Notes under the pieces: model-generated
The model's input: the letters and a program-made list of their open reading frames with translations, nothing else
Database searches by the model: none
What the model was told of the DNA's origin: nothing
Source of the DNA: Deltaproteobacteria bacterium
Lineage (GTDB): Bacteria > Myxococcota_A > UBA796 > CAJQPC01
NCBI GenBank assembly: GCA_016717595.1
Contig: JADKFE010000129.1
Coordinates: 1 to 64,000 of the forward strand
Direction: 5' to 3'
Length of the DNA stretch: 64,000 nt
Part shown: positions 36,256 through 44,675 of the stretch, one piece after another
Layout: each line of letters opens with the position of its first letter
How positions within the stretch are numbered: position 1 is the stretch's first letter
Translations under genes and position numbers: made by a program

Positions 36256-37908
36256 TCAGTACGGCCCCGCGGGCAAGACAAGAATCCGGCCCTCGTCTAG
36301 CTCTGGGACGCCGATGAGCAGGTCCAAGAAGGAGTCGCCGTCCACAAAGCCCGCGCCCAGGGACGTGCCGAGCTCCGTAGAGTCGGCGTCGCCGGTCACG
36401 GTGAGGTCGGCGTCGCTGAGGCTCAAGGCGCCGCTGTCGGGCAGGCCGAGGTAGATGCTCACGGCGCCGCGGTTGAGGCCCGAGAGCTCCGCGCCTGGGC
36501 GGCTCACCGCCACGTCTTCGCGCCCGTCGCCGTCGAGATCAGCGCTGGCCGCGACGCCTTCGCCGAGGTGGTCCCCCAGGGCCGCGCCGGAGATCACCAC
36601 CGAGGCGTCGGTGTCGAGGGTGCTGCCGTCGTTGGACAAGAAGACGTAGACCTTGCCCGCCTCAAACTCGTCGCCCGGCGCGCCGACGACGACGTCGTCC
36701 CGGCCGTCACCGTCGAGGTCGCCGAGGTCTACGGTGGCGCCGAAGCGCTGAGCTTCACCGCCGCTGCTGACGAGGGTGAGCACTGGGTCGGACGCGGGCG
36801 TGGTGACGTCGTAGATCGGCGTGAGCAGCAGCACGACGCCGTTTCCGCCCGCCGTCTCTGTGCCGCCCAGGGCGACCTCGTTCACGCCGTCGCCGTCTAC
36901 GTCGCCCCAGCGGGGGCTCATCTCGCTGAGGTGAACGCCGCTTGTGCCCAGGATCGAGCCGTCGTCGTCGTTCGGGGGGTTGCGGTAGGCCGCGGAGGCG
37001 CCGCCATAGATGAACCACGCGCCGCGCTCGCCGAAGGACCGCTCGTAGTCGGGGGCGGCGATGAGCAGCTCCGCGAGGCCGTCTCCGTCGAGATCCCCGG
37101 CGCTGGTCATCGCGCCGCCGAGGCCGATGTTGTCCAAGGCCTGAATGACGACGGCGGCCGTGCTGACGCTCAGGCCGATGGTGGGGTCGAAGATCTGGAC
37201 GGCCCCGTAGCCCTCAATGGAGCCTGGAACGCCCACGGCGAGGCGATTCCCGGCGCTGCCGGGCAGCCAGACCGCCGAGGCGCCAAACTGAACCTCAACG
37301 CTGCCGTGCGCGATGGTGAAGTCGGCCTCCCCCGCGCTCTTGCCCGACTCCAGGGGGCCATAGAGCCCATACACCGCGCCGCCGGGCGCGGCGTTCGGCG
37401 CGCCGACGAGCAGGTCCGCCACGCCGTCACCGTTGAAGTCTGAGGTGAGATCAAACGCCGCGCCGAGCAGGTCTTTGTTGTTCACCCCGGTGATCGCCGC
37501 CAACGAGCCCGACGTGAGCTCGCCCAGGGGCAAACACGGCAGACCGTCGCAGTTGTTGTCGAGGCCGTCGCCGCAGACCTCTTGTTGGCTCGGGTTGACC
37601 TCGGCGTTGTTGTCGTCGCAGTCGAGCGACGTCGCGACGTAACCCTCGGGGGGCTCACAGCCCTCGCTGAGCGGGGCGTTCGGGTCACCCTCGCCGTCGC
37701 CGTCGTCATCGCGGTAAAACGTGAGGGTGGTCACCGTCTCATCGCGGTCGTCGCAGTCCGTGCCGTCCTCGTAGCCATAGACCACGACCCCATCGTCATC
37801 AAAGTCGATGCGGTCGAGGTGCTCATCCTTCGAGATCCAGACGCAGCCCGAGACCCCAGCCAAGGTGAAGAGCGCGGAGCGGCGGAGCAGAGCGGGCAGA
37901 CTAGTCAC
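36256..37908 (-). CDS. FG-GAP / integrin-alpha-like repeat lipoprotein with D-C-D-D N-terminus
   Basis: GTG 37906-37908 start; 550 residues. Lipobox VSGC (Cys 22). Residues 45-130 hold two MopE-type repeats (EDGTDCDDRDE, VATSLDCDDNNAEVNPSQQE). From 150 on there are about six FG-GAP blades, each with a Ca-binding DxDGDGxxD loop followed by LLIGAP/VVVGAPG (for example DFNGDGVADLLVGAP and DLDGDGRDDVVVGAPGDE). They should fold as a seven-bladed beta-propeller on the cell surface. The stop and the next GTG are two bases apart, so it forms an operon with the sulfatase-like gene. Confidence 0.92.
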   Translation of the reverse strand: MTSLPALLRRSALFTLAGVSGCVWISKDEHLDRIDFDDDGVVVYGYEDGTDCDDRDETVTTLTFYRDDDGDGEGDPNAPLSEGCEPPEGYVATSLDCDDNNAEVNPSQQEVCGDGLDNNCDGLPCLPLGELTSGSLAAITGVNNKDLLGAAFDLTSDFNGDGVADLLVGAPNAAPGGAVYGLYGPLESGKSAGEADFTIAHGSVEVQFGASAVWLPGSAGNRLAVGVPGSIEGYGAVQIFDPTIGLSVSTAAVVIQALDNIGLGGAMTSAGDLDGDGLAELLIAAPDYERSFGERGAWFIYGGASAAYRNPPNDDDGSILGTSGVHLSEMSPRWGDVDGDGVNEVALGGTETAGGNGVVLLLTPIYDVTTPASDPVLTLVSSGGEAQRFGATVDLGDLDGDGRDDVVVGAPGDEFEAGKVYVFLSNDGSTLDTDASVVISGAALGDHLGEGVAASADLDGDGREDVAVSRPGAELSGLNRGAVSIYLGLPDSGALSLSDADLTVTGDADSTELGTSLGAGFVDGDSFLDLLIGVPELDEGRILVLPAGPY

Positions 37909-37938
37909 CTGGAGACCCCAAGAGCACGGATCCTACGC

Positions 37939-37944
37939 ATTATA
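37939..37944 (-). promoter_or_regulatory. Consensus -10 (TATAAT) upstream of the FG-GAP gene
   Basis: On the minus strand the gap between the kinase stop (37964) and the GTG at 37908 contains TATAAT, a rarity in this GC-rich DNA. No good -35 box is visible; TGAGGC at 16 bases is the nearest. It would start the FG-GAP/sulfatase operon. Confidence 0.45.
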
Positions 37945-37963
37945 TCCAGGGCGCTGAGATGCC

Positions 37964-39631
37964 TCACGACGCGCTGCAGAGGTACTGACGCTCTTTGCAG
38001 CGCACCCGCGCCGTCGCGCCCACCCGCACGGTGACCGTGCCCGCGGGGTAGCTCTGGCTGCCCCAGGTGGCCTCAATGGAGTACACGCCCGGCGGCAGCT
38101 CTCCGGGAGGGAAGGCCTTGCCCCCGTTTAAGAAGCGCACCGAGGACGCGTCGCCCTCGACGATCACCCGGCCGGTCTTCTTTTTGGGCGGAGGCGGCGG
38201 CTCGGTGGGTGGGGTGACCTCACCGGGCGTCGCCGTGGAGCCCTCACCCTCTGGCGGCGCGGTCGTCGTCCCGGCTTCGGGGTTGGGCGGGTTCTCGACG
38301 ACGGTGGGCCCAACGGGCGGGTTCACCGGCGGTGGCTCAACAGGCGGCGGCTTGACCCCGGCGGGCTGACCCGCCTCTACGGCGGGGCCGGTGGGGGTGG
38401 GCTCACCGAAGAACACCGGCCTCAAGAAGAACAACAGCAGCGCCAGCGCCAACAAGAGCGCGACCACGACGGGCCAGCGGCGGGGCGCCGGGGCGTCGTC
38501 GTCGGCTGTGGGCGGCAAAAACCGCAGGGGCGGCGCGTCGTCGGGGAGATCGGACGGCGTGTTGGGGGAGACGAGGCCAACAAACGCGCGGCTGTTGGGG
38601 TTGGTCTCGTCGGGGTTCTCTAAGGTGGGATCGAAAGACGGCGCCGAGCCGCCTGCGCCCATGGGAGGCGCGTCGGACACGTCGGAGAAGGCCGCGGCCA
38701 GCTCGCCGTCGGGCACCATCGTCTCAGAGAAGCGTGGGTTCGCCGCCGCGCCGCTGCCGCCAGGGGGCCGCGCCGGGGGCGGCTTGGCGACGAGGTTCGG
38801 ACGGCCCAAGGTCGGCGTGTCGGGCGGGTCTACGGGGGTGGTCTCTCGCAGCGCGACCAAGGCGGTGATGAAGTGCTGCACCGTCTCGTAGCGGTCGTTT
38901 CGGCTGTACTGCGTCGACTTCACGAGCACCGGCATGAGGCACTCGTGGATGCCCTCCATCACCGCCGGATCTTTCTCGGCGGCGAAGAGGTCCATCGGGG
39001 TGCGGCCGGTGACCAGGTAATAGAGCGTCGCGCCTAAGGAGTAGACGTCGGCGCGGGCGTCGACCTTCTTGGCGTCGGCGCGCTGCTCGGGGGCCATGTA
39101 CGCCCAGGTGCCGAACACCGCGCCGGTGCGGGTGAGGTGCTCGTTGTCGTCTTCGACCCGGGCGATGCCGAAGTCGGTGACGCGGCAGAGCCCCTCAGCG
39201 GTGATGAGCACGTTGTGGGGCTTGATGTCGCGGTGAACGATGCGCCGGGCGTGGGCGGCGGACACGCCCTCGCAGGTCTGGATCATCGCGTCAACGGCGA
39301 GGCGCGGCGGCATCGGGCCGTGCTGCTTCACCCAATCGACCAGCGTGCCGCCGTCGACAAGCTCCATGACGATGTACGGCGAGCCCCCGGCGCGGCCGAC
39401 GTCGTACACGCGGACGATGTGCCGGTGCTCGAGCGAGGCCATCGTGCGGGCCTCAGCCTCAAACCGATCTCGTAAGGAGGGGCGGTTGCTGTACTGCGGC
39501 GCGAGCACCTTCACCGCGCGCCAGACCTGGAGGCGCTGGTCGAAGGCCTTGAACACCGTGGCCATGCCGCCTACACCCAGGGGCTCCACCAGGGTGTAAC
39601 GACCGTCTGCGATGCTCTGAGGAAACGACAT
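37964..39631 (-). CDS. Transmembrane Ser/Thr protein kinase with extracytoplasmic PEGA-like domain
   Basis: ATG 39629-39631 (MSFPQSIADGRYTLVEPLG). Kinase motifs are complete: GVGGMATVFKA, Lys 41 in AVKVL, IVHRDIKPHNVLI (HRD 133-135), VTDFGIARV and TWAYMAPEQ. A long Pro/Ser/Thr linker leads to one membrane helix (WPVVVALLLALALLLFFL). Outside, a Pro-rich stalk is followed by a short beta domain, KTGRVIVEGDASSVRFLNGG ... ELPPGVYSIEATWG, which fits the PEGA pattern. The cytoplasmic kinase probably senses envelope state. It is preceded 13 bases upstream by the gene ending at 39645. Confidence 0.92.
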   Translation of the reverse strand: MSFPQSIADGRYTLVEPLGVGGMATVFKAFDQRLQVWRAVKVLAPQYSNRPSLRDRFEAEARTMASLEHRHIVRVYDVGRAGGSPYIVMELVDGGTLVDWVKQHGPMPPRLAVDAMIQTCEGVSAAHARRIVHRDIKPHNVLITAEGLCRVTDFGIARVEDDNEHLTRTGAVFGTWAYMAPEQRADAKKVDARADVYSLGATLYYLVTGRTPMDLFAAEKDPAVMEGIHECLMPVLVKSTQYSRNDRYETVQHFITALVALRETTPVDPPDTPTLGRPNLVAKPPPARPPGGSGAAANPRFSETMVPDGELAAAFSDVSDAPPMGAGGSAPSFDPTLENPDETNPNSRAFVGLVSPNTPSDLPDDAPPLRFLPPTADDDAPAPRRWPVVVALLLALALLLFFLRPVFFGEPTPTGPAVEAGQPAGVKPPPVEPPPVNPPVGPTVVENPPNPEAGTTTAPPEGEGSTATPGEVTPPTEPPPPPKKKTGRVIVEGDASSVRFLNGGKAFPPGELPPGVYSIEATWGSQSYPAGTVTVRVGATARVRCKERQYLCSAS

Positions 39632-39644
39632 AGACCGCCTGAGC

Positions 39645-40481
39645 CTACCACTGCCCGACGAAGAATGCGCCCACCCCGAGGGTGGCGGCGGCGACACCGA
39701 CCCCCCAGGTGGCCACGGTGAGGCCGTTGGTGGTGGCGCGCAGGGCGTCGAGGTTGGAGTCTGGGGGATCAACCTCGTGGTACCGATTGGCGCTCACGGC
39801 GGCCAAGGCGTAGAGCCCGCCCGCCGCGACGGCGGCGCCGCCCGCGCTCAACAGCAGGGTGCGGTTGGGGGGCGTCTGAAACTTGAGCTCGAAGGTGGGC
39901 GGGCCCAGGCCGCCCTCGACCAAGGCGTAGTCGGGCATCGGCGCGCCGGGGAGCAGATACGTCGTGGAGAGCACGCGGCCCTCTTCATCAAAGACCTGCA
40001 CGATGGTGGGCCAGGTGGACGGGCGCTCCTCACCTTCGCGGCCGTCGAAGGTGAGCCGGCCTTTGACCTCGGGCACCGAGACGCGCTCGTCACGGCCCAG
40101 ATCGACGCTCATGTACACGTCGCGCAGCGGGTGGCCCTCGGGCACGAGCGTGAGCGGCAGCACATAGGCGGGCTCGATGGCGCGGGCGGCGGCGTACGCC
40201 AACGCCGCGTCGTCGAGCTCACGATCCAAGAAGCTCTGAAGGCCCACGAAGCGGTGAATGCTCGCCGCCAAGGTGCGCGAGATGGGCTCGTTCAGGCAGG
40301 GGATGCCGTTCTGCACCGTCTGCCCGGCCACGGAGAGCGCGACGTCGTCCAGCGCCACATAGGCGGCCTCAGCGTCCTCAAGGGCGCGCTGAAGATCGAT
40401 CGTCGTGACCGGCGCTGCGCAGTCTGCAGCCCGGGCCACCGGGACCGAGAGCGTCACCCACAACAAGAGCGGCGCGATCAT
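39645..40481 (-). CDS. Membrane-anchored secreted protein, unknown function
   Basis: Start ATG 40479-40481 (MIAPLLLWVTLSVPVARAADC) gives a signal peptide. About 278 residues. The middle contains a helical, TPR-like stretch (DAEAAYVALDDVALSVAGQ, ELDDAALAYAAARAIEP) and a beta part with VKGRLTFDGREG. Two C-terminal hydrophobic helices follow (LLLSAGGAAVAAGGLYALAA and VATWGVGVAAATLGVGAFF). This plan is common in proteins encoded next to myxobacterial membrane kinases. The kinase gene starts 13 bases downstream, so a functional partnership, such as a sensor or substrate, is likely but inferred. Confidence 0.75.
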   Translation of the reverse strand: MIAPLLLWVTLSVPVARAADCAAPVTTIDLQRALEDAEAAYVALDDVALSVAGQTVQNGIPCLNEPISRTLAASIHRFVGLQSFLDRELDDAALAYAAARAIEPAYVLPLTLVPEGHPLRDVYMSVDLGRDERVSVPEVKGRLTFDGREGEERPSTWPTIVQVFDEEGRVLSTTYLLPGAPMPDYALVEGGLGPPTFELKFQTPPNRTLLLSAGGAAVAAGGLYALAAVSANRYHEVDPPDSNLDALRATTNGLTVATWGVGVAAATLGVGAFFVGQW

Positions 40482-40541
40482 GGGCTGGAGACTCCTTCCG
40501 AACGAGCAGCTATACCAAGCGGGCCGCGCGCTGCCCACCCT

Positions 40542-41063
40542 CTATCGCCTCTGGCCTTGAGGTGAGGCGTTGGCGCCGCCCGGCGGTGGCCCCGCGGGGC
40601 CGCCCTTCCCGCCCGGCGGTGGCCCTGCGGGGCCTTGGCCGGGTTTTGGCGGCTGACCGGGCTGGCCCTGCTGCGCGCCCTTGTTGGGGCCCTCCGGGAT
40701 CTCAAAGAGCCCGCCGCCGGGGCTGCCCATGCCCGCGCTCGCCTCCCGCTTGATCGACGTCACGGCGACGTGCAGCTCGGTGACGGCCTCCTGCACGGTG
40801 CGCGCGGAGAGCGTCGTGCGGCTGGGATCAAACCGAACGTCCTCGGCGTCGGCGATCCCGCCCTCGTGAAGCTCGGCGACGAGCAGCTCCACCCGGGCGA
40901 GGCGCTGCTCCAGATCCGAGAGGCGGCGGTCGAGCGCCTCGGCGCGAGCGCGATCCTCCTCTTCAGCGGCGCTCGGCGCTGCGGCCTCAGAGGCGGCGCT
41001 GGTGACTTCAGCCTGGGGGCCAACTTCACCGCCACACGCCAGCGCCAAGAGCCAAAACGGCAT
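40542..41063 (-). CDS. Coiled-coil lipoprotein with Gly/Pro-rich tail
   Basis: ATG 41061-41063 with AGGAGG five bases upstream. Lipobox LALAC, then an acidic/Ala spacer and a coiled coil (RRLSDLEQRLARVELLVAEL) with Leu heptads. A short domain follows (TTLSARTVQEAVTELHVAVT). The tail is a Gly/Pro/Gln stretch with two copies of GGPAGPPPGG, encoded by a 33-bp direct repeat. Possibly an envelope tether; function unknown. Located upstream of the 40.5-38.0 kb pair on the same strand. Confidence 0.7.
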   Translation of the reverse strand: MPFWLLALACGGEVGPQAEVTSAASEAAAPSAAEEEDRARAEALDRRLSDLEQRLARVELLVAELHEGGIADAEDVRFDPSRTTLSARTVQEAVTELHVAVTSIKREASAGMGSPGGGLFEIPEGPNKGAQQGQPGQPPKPGQGPAGPPPGGKGGPAGPPPGGANASPQGQRR

Positions 41064-41181
41064 CACGACCTCCTGTCTTGGCGCGATTCTACCACCATCC
41101 CAATCGGCGCGGCGCCTTGACGCCCGGGGGCGGGTGAATAGAAGCCATCGCCCTCCATCCCTGTCCCTGGAGCCTGTTCGA

Positions 41182-42115
41182 ATGATCGAGGTAAGGGGTC
41201 TTACACGATACTACGGCGACCACCCCGCGGCGGTCGACCTCTCCTTCACCATCTCTTCCAACGAGGTGGTCGGGTTTCTAGGCCTAAACGGCGCTGGAAA
41301 ATCGACCACGCTCAAGATCCTCGCGGGGCTTCTGTTGCCCAGCGCGGGCAGCGTGCGCATCGGCGGGGTTGACCTGCTTGAGGCGCCCGACAGCATCCGC
41401 GCGCGCATCGGGTTTCTGCCAGAAGAGCCTCCTCTTTACCGCGACATGCGGGTGTCCGACTTCATCCAGTATGTCGGGCAGCTCAAGGGGATGCCCAAGG
41501 CTGAAGTCCTCGCGCGCCTGCCGGGCGTGCTCAAGCAGTGCAACATCGCCGATGTCGCCGACCGCGTGATCTCCGAGCTGTCGTTGGGGTACCGCAAACG
41601 GGTCGGCATCGCCCAGGCGATCATCCACAAGCCCCAGCTCGTCATCCTCGATGAGCCGATCTCGGGCCTGGATCCTCGCCAGATCCGCGAGATGCGCGAC
41701 CTCATCGTCGGCCTCAAGCGCGACAGCACCGTGCTCGTCTCCTCCCACATCCTCCCCGAGATCTCCCAGACCTGCGACCGCATCCTCGTGCTCGCCGGTG
41801 GGCGCCTCGTCGCCGAGGGCACTGAGGAGGAGCTCGCCTCCGCACATGACCCGCTCCAACCGGGTGCAGGTCTCGGTGCGGGGCACCCCAGACGCCGTGA
41901 AGGCGGCCTTGGGTGAGCTGTCTTGGGTCACCCAGGTCAACGTCAACGCCCAGCACGGCGACATCGTGAGCTTCAACGCCACCCTCGACGGCGATCGCCG
42001 CGAGGAGCTCGCCGCCGCGCTGGTCAAAGCTGGGCTCGGGCTTCGTCGCCTCGACGCGGCGAGCGGCGAGCTGGAGGAGATCTTCCTCAATCTCACCAAG
42101 GAGGCGCGCGCATGA
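41182..42115 (+). CDS. gldA: ABC transporter ATPase, GldA-like, one frameshift
   Basis: ATG 41182 (MIEVRGLTRYYGDHPAAVDL). Walker A GLNGAGKS at 34-41, Q-loop region FLPEEPPLY, signature ELSLGYRKR (133-140), Walker B LVILDEP with catalytic Glu 158, and the H-loop in VLVSSHIL. A shift near 41840 separates the C-terminal 90 residues (VQVSVRGTPDAVKAALGELS ... GELEEIFLNLTKEA), a typical drug/gliding-exporter extension. Together with the next three genes it matches the GldA-GldF-GldG order first described in Bacteroidetes gliding and widely found elsewhere. The stop overlaps the next start (ATGA). The gene symbol reflects similarity, not proven motility. Confidence 0.88.
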
Positions 42116-42837
42116 GCGGCTTGTTGCTGGTCGCCCGCCGAGAGCTGGGCGCGTATCTCAACTCCCTCTGGGGTTACCTCGTCGCCGCGATCATGCTCGT
42201 GATCGACGGCCTCTTGTTCAACGCCTTCGCCTTGGGCAAGTCCGCGCGGTACAGCTCCGACGTGCTGGAGGACTTCTTCTACTTCTCCTTCGGCACGACG
42301 GTCATCACCGCGGTGCTGCTCACCATGCGGCTTCTGGCTGAAGAGCGGCAGACGGGCACCATCGTGCTCGTGGACTCCTCGCCGCTCTCCGACTGGCAGA
42401 TCGTCGGCGGTAAGTTCCTCTCGGCCCTGGTGTTTTTGGGCGGGGTGACGTTCATCTCCCTCTACATGCCGGCCTTGATCTTCGTGAACGGCAAGGTCTC
42501 TGTGGCCCACATCGCCTCGGGTTACCTCGGGCTGATGCTCGTGGCCTCGGCCACCACCGCCATCGGCACCTTCGGCTCGGCCGTCGCCAAGAGCCAGCTC
42601 GTCGCGGCGGTCATCTCCGGCGTCATCGTCGTGCTCGCGCTCATCTCGTGGCTGCTCGCCAAGGTGACCGACCCGCCGCTCGCCGAGATGTTCTCGTACA
42701 TGAGCCTGTTTGAGCGGCACTTCCAGCCCTTCCAGCGCGGCCGGATCAACACCGAGGACGTGGTGTTTTACCTCTCGATCACCTTCGTCTTCCTCCTGAT
42801 GTCAACCCGCGTGCTCTCCGCGAGGAGGTGGCGATGA
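42112..42837 (+). CDS. gldF: ABC-2 permease subunit, GldF-like
   Basis: 241 residues from ATG 42112, which overlaps the ATPase stop. Six hydrophobic helices. The N-terminal VARRELGAYLNSLWGYLVAA is typical for GldF/ABC-2 type permeases (R-R-E-L at the membrane entry), and LLTMRLLAEERQTGTIVLVDSSPLS is the conserved intracellular loop (MRxxAEERxxGT). It pairs with the upstream ATPase in the inner membrane. The substrate of this exporter class is not settled. Confidence 0.9.
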   Translation: MSGLLLVARRELGAYLNSLWGYLVAAIMLVIDGLLFNAFALGKSARYSSDVLEDFFYFSFGTTVITAVLLTMRLLAEERQTGTIVLVDSSPLSDWQIVGGKFLSALVFLGGVTFISLYMPALIFVNGKVSVAHIASGYLGLMLVASATTAIGTFGSAVAKSQLVAAVISGVIVVLALISWLLAKVTDPPLAEMFSYMSLFERHFQPFQRGRINTEDVVFYLSITFVFLLMSTRVLSARRWR

Positions 42838-44675
42838 GCCCCGCAGTCTGGACGTACCTCTTGGGCATGGCCGCGCTCCTCGTCGGCCAGCGCCTCGCCG
42901 GGGGCGAAGGCGCCCTGGGCAACGGCGCCACGGCGCTCGGCGCCCTGCTCATCTTCTCCGCCGCGGCCCTGCGCGCCCGCATGATCGGCGCCTCGGTGAA
43001 CGACAGCCAGCGCCACGCCCACCGCAAGGCCCTCGGGCTCACCCTCGCGGGCGTCGCCTCGGTGGTGGTCTACGCGCTCTCTACGGAGACCTTCGCCAGC
43101 GGCCTCGGGCTCAGCGAGGAGGGCCTCAAACGTTTCACCGTGTCGCTCTCTGCGGTCTGGCCGATCCTCTGGCTCGCCGCGACGGCGCCGTTGATCCTGG
43201 TGGACTTGGCGATCCAAGACACCCCCAAGCTCGTGCAGCCTGTGCGTATCCGCCAGGCCATCGACAACGGCCTCATCGCCGCCTTGGGCCTCGCCTTGGT
43301 GTTCCCGCTGAACTACCTCGCCACCCAACACAACAAACGCTGGGACTTCGCCTACTTCAAGACGACGTCCCCCGGCGACTCCACCCGCGCCATCGTCGAG
43401 AGCCTCTCTGAGCCTGTCGTCGTGCGCGTGTTTTTGCCCACGGCCTCCGAGGTGGCGGCTGAGGTGATGCCCTACTTCCAGTCCATCGCTGGGGGAAACC
43501 TCACCGTGGAGCTGGTCGACCACGCCGCCGAGCCCGAGCTCGCCAAGCGCCTCAAGGTGCGCGACAACGGCAACATCGCGATCACCCTCAAGGACGGCCA
43601 AGAGGGCGAGACGACGAAGTCCTGGAAGCTCGGCGCGGACATGGACGCGGCCAAGCGCAACCTGCGCAAGCTCGATGAGGAGTTCCGCAAGAAGCTCCTG
43701 GAGATCGTGAAGGCCAAGAGCAACGTGTACTTCACCGTGGGCCACGACGAGCTGAGCTGGAAGGGGGGTGAGCTGCCTGATGACAAGCTCACCGGCCTTC
43801 GTGAGCTGCTTGGGCTGATCAACCTCACGCCCAAAGAGCTTGGCCTGGCCGAAGGTCTCGGCGTCGAGGTGCCCGAGGACGCGGGCGTGGTGTTCATCGT
43901 GGGCCCCAAAGAGCCCTTCATGCCTGAAGAGATCGCCTCGCTGACGGCCTTCATGGACCGTGGCGGCGCGCTGTTCATCGCCCTTGAGCCCGACGGTGAG
44001 CCGCTGAACGAGCTGCTCGCGCCGCTGGGCCTCAAGCGCGCAGAGGGCCGCCTGGCCACGGAGCAGGTGGTGCTGCGCCGCAGCGGCGACAAGCTCGACC
44101 GCATCAACCTCGTCTCCAACCGCTACTCGTCCCACGACAGCTCGACGAACCTCTCCCGCTACGCCAAGCAGCTCCCGCTGTTTATGTCGGGTGTGGGCGC
44201 GCTCGATGAGGTGCCCGGGGGCAAAGGCAAGGTGACCGTCACCGTGCGCTCTCTGGAGGAGACCTGGGCCGATCTCGACGGCGACCTGGAGCTCACCGCG
44301 AGCGCCGGGGAGTCCAAGTCGTCTCGTTCGATCGCCGCGGCGGTGAGCGGCGCGGCCACGGCGGCGGAGCCCGTCGCAGGCGAAGAGAAGGCCGCGGAGT
44401 TCCGGGCCTTGGTCATCGCCGACGCCACGGCGCTCGCCGACCTCACCCTGTCCAACAAGGCCAACCAGGTGCTCGTCGTAGACAGCGTGGCCTGGCTGCT
44501 CGGGGAGGCCGCCTTGGGCGGCAGCGTCGAGAACGAAGAGGACGTCAAGATCGAGCACACCCAAGAGGACCAGTCGCTCTGGTTCTACAGCACCATCGTC
44601 GCGGTCCCCGCCATCGTCGTGCTGCTCGGGTTGCTGCGCGTGCGCATGCGCCGCGCGAAGGGAGGTGTCGCGTGA
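42834..44675 (+). CDS. gldG: GldG-like ABC-transporter auxiliary protein
   Basis: I chose ATG 42834, with GAGGAGG five bases upstream and ATGA overlap to gldF. About 613 residues. Four N-terminal membrane helices, then a large extracytoplasmic part from residue 170 with VVVRVFLPTASEVAAEVMPYFQ, NLTVELVDHAAEPELAKRL and VVFIVGPKEPFMPEEIASL ... RGGALFIALEP (the auxiliary ABC_transp_aux domain). A final helix, STIVAVPAIVVLLGLLRVR, precedes a basic end. It probably presents the substrate to, or couples it with, GldA/F. Confidence 0.9.
   Translation: MSPAVWTYLLGMAALLVGQRLAGGEGALGNGATALGALLIFSAAALRARMIGASVNDSQRHAHRKALGLTLAGVASVVVYALSTETFASGLGLSEEGLKRFTVSLSAVWPILWLAATAPLILVDLAIQDTPKLVQPVRIRQAIDNGLIAALGLALVFPLNYLATQHNKRWDFAYFKTTSPGDSTRAIVESLSEPVVVRVFLPTASEVAAEVMPYFQSIAGGNLTVELVDHAAEPELAKRLKVRDNGNIAITLKDGQEGETTKSWKLGADMDAAKRNLRKLDEEFRKKLLEIVKAKSNVYFTVGHDELSWKGGELPDDKLTGLRELLGLINLTPKELGLAEGLGVEVPEDAGVVFIVGPKEPFMPEEIASLTAFMDRGGALFIALEPDGEPLNELLAPLGLKRAEGRLATEQVVLRRSGDKLDRINLVSNRYSSHDSSTNLSRYAKQLPLFMSGVGALDEVPGGKGKVTVTVRSLEETWADLDGDLELTASAGESKSSRSIAAAVSGAATAAEPVAGEEKAAEFRALVIADATALADLTLSNKANQVLVVDSVAWLLGEAALGGSVENEEDVKIEHTQEDQSLWFYSTIVAVPAIVVLLGLLRVRMRRAKGGVA

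Noticed and set aside
41172..41190. tRNA T-arm-like GTTCGAAT
   Set aside because: No acceptor or anticodon stems around it; it is the region just before the gldA-like start.
41284..42720. 478-codon minus-strand open frame across gldA/gldF
   Set aside because: Same GC-shadow effect; it spans two real genes and has no motif.
42768..44564. 598-codon open frame on the minus strand opposite the gldG-like gene
   Set aside because: It is the antisense shadow of a gene with clear family motifs and GC-rich third positions. Its product is Gly/Leu/His-rich without domains.
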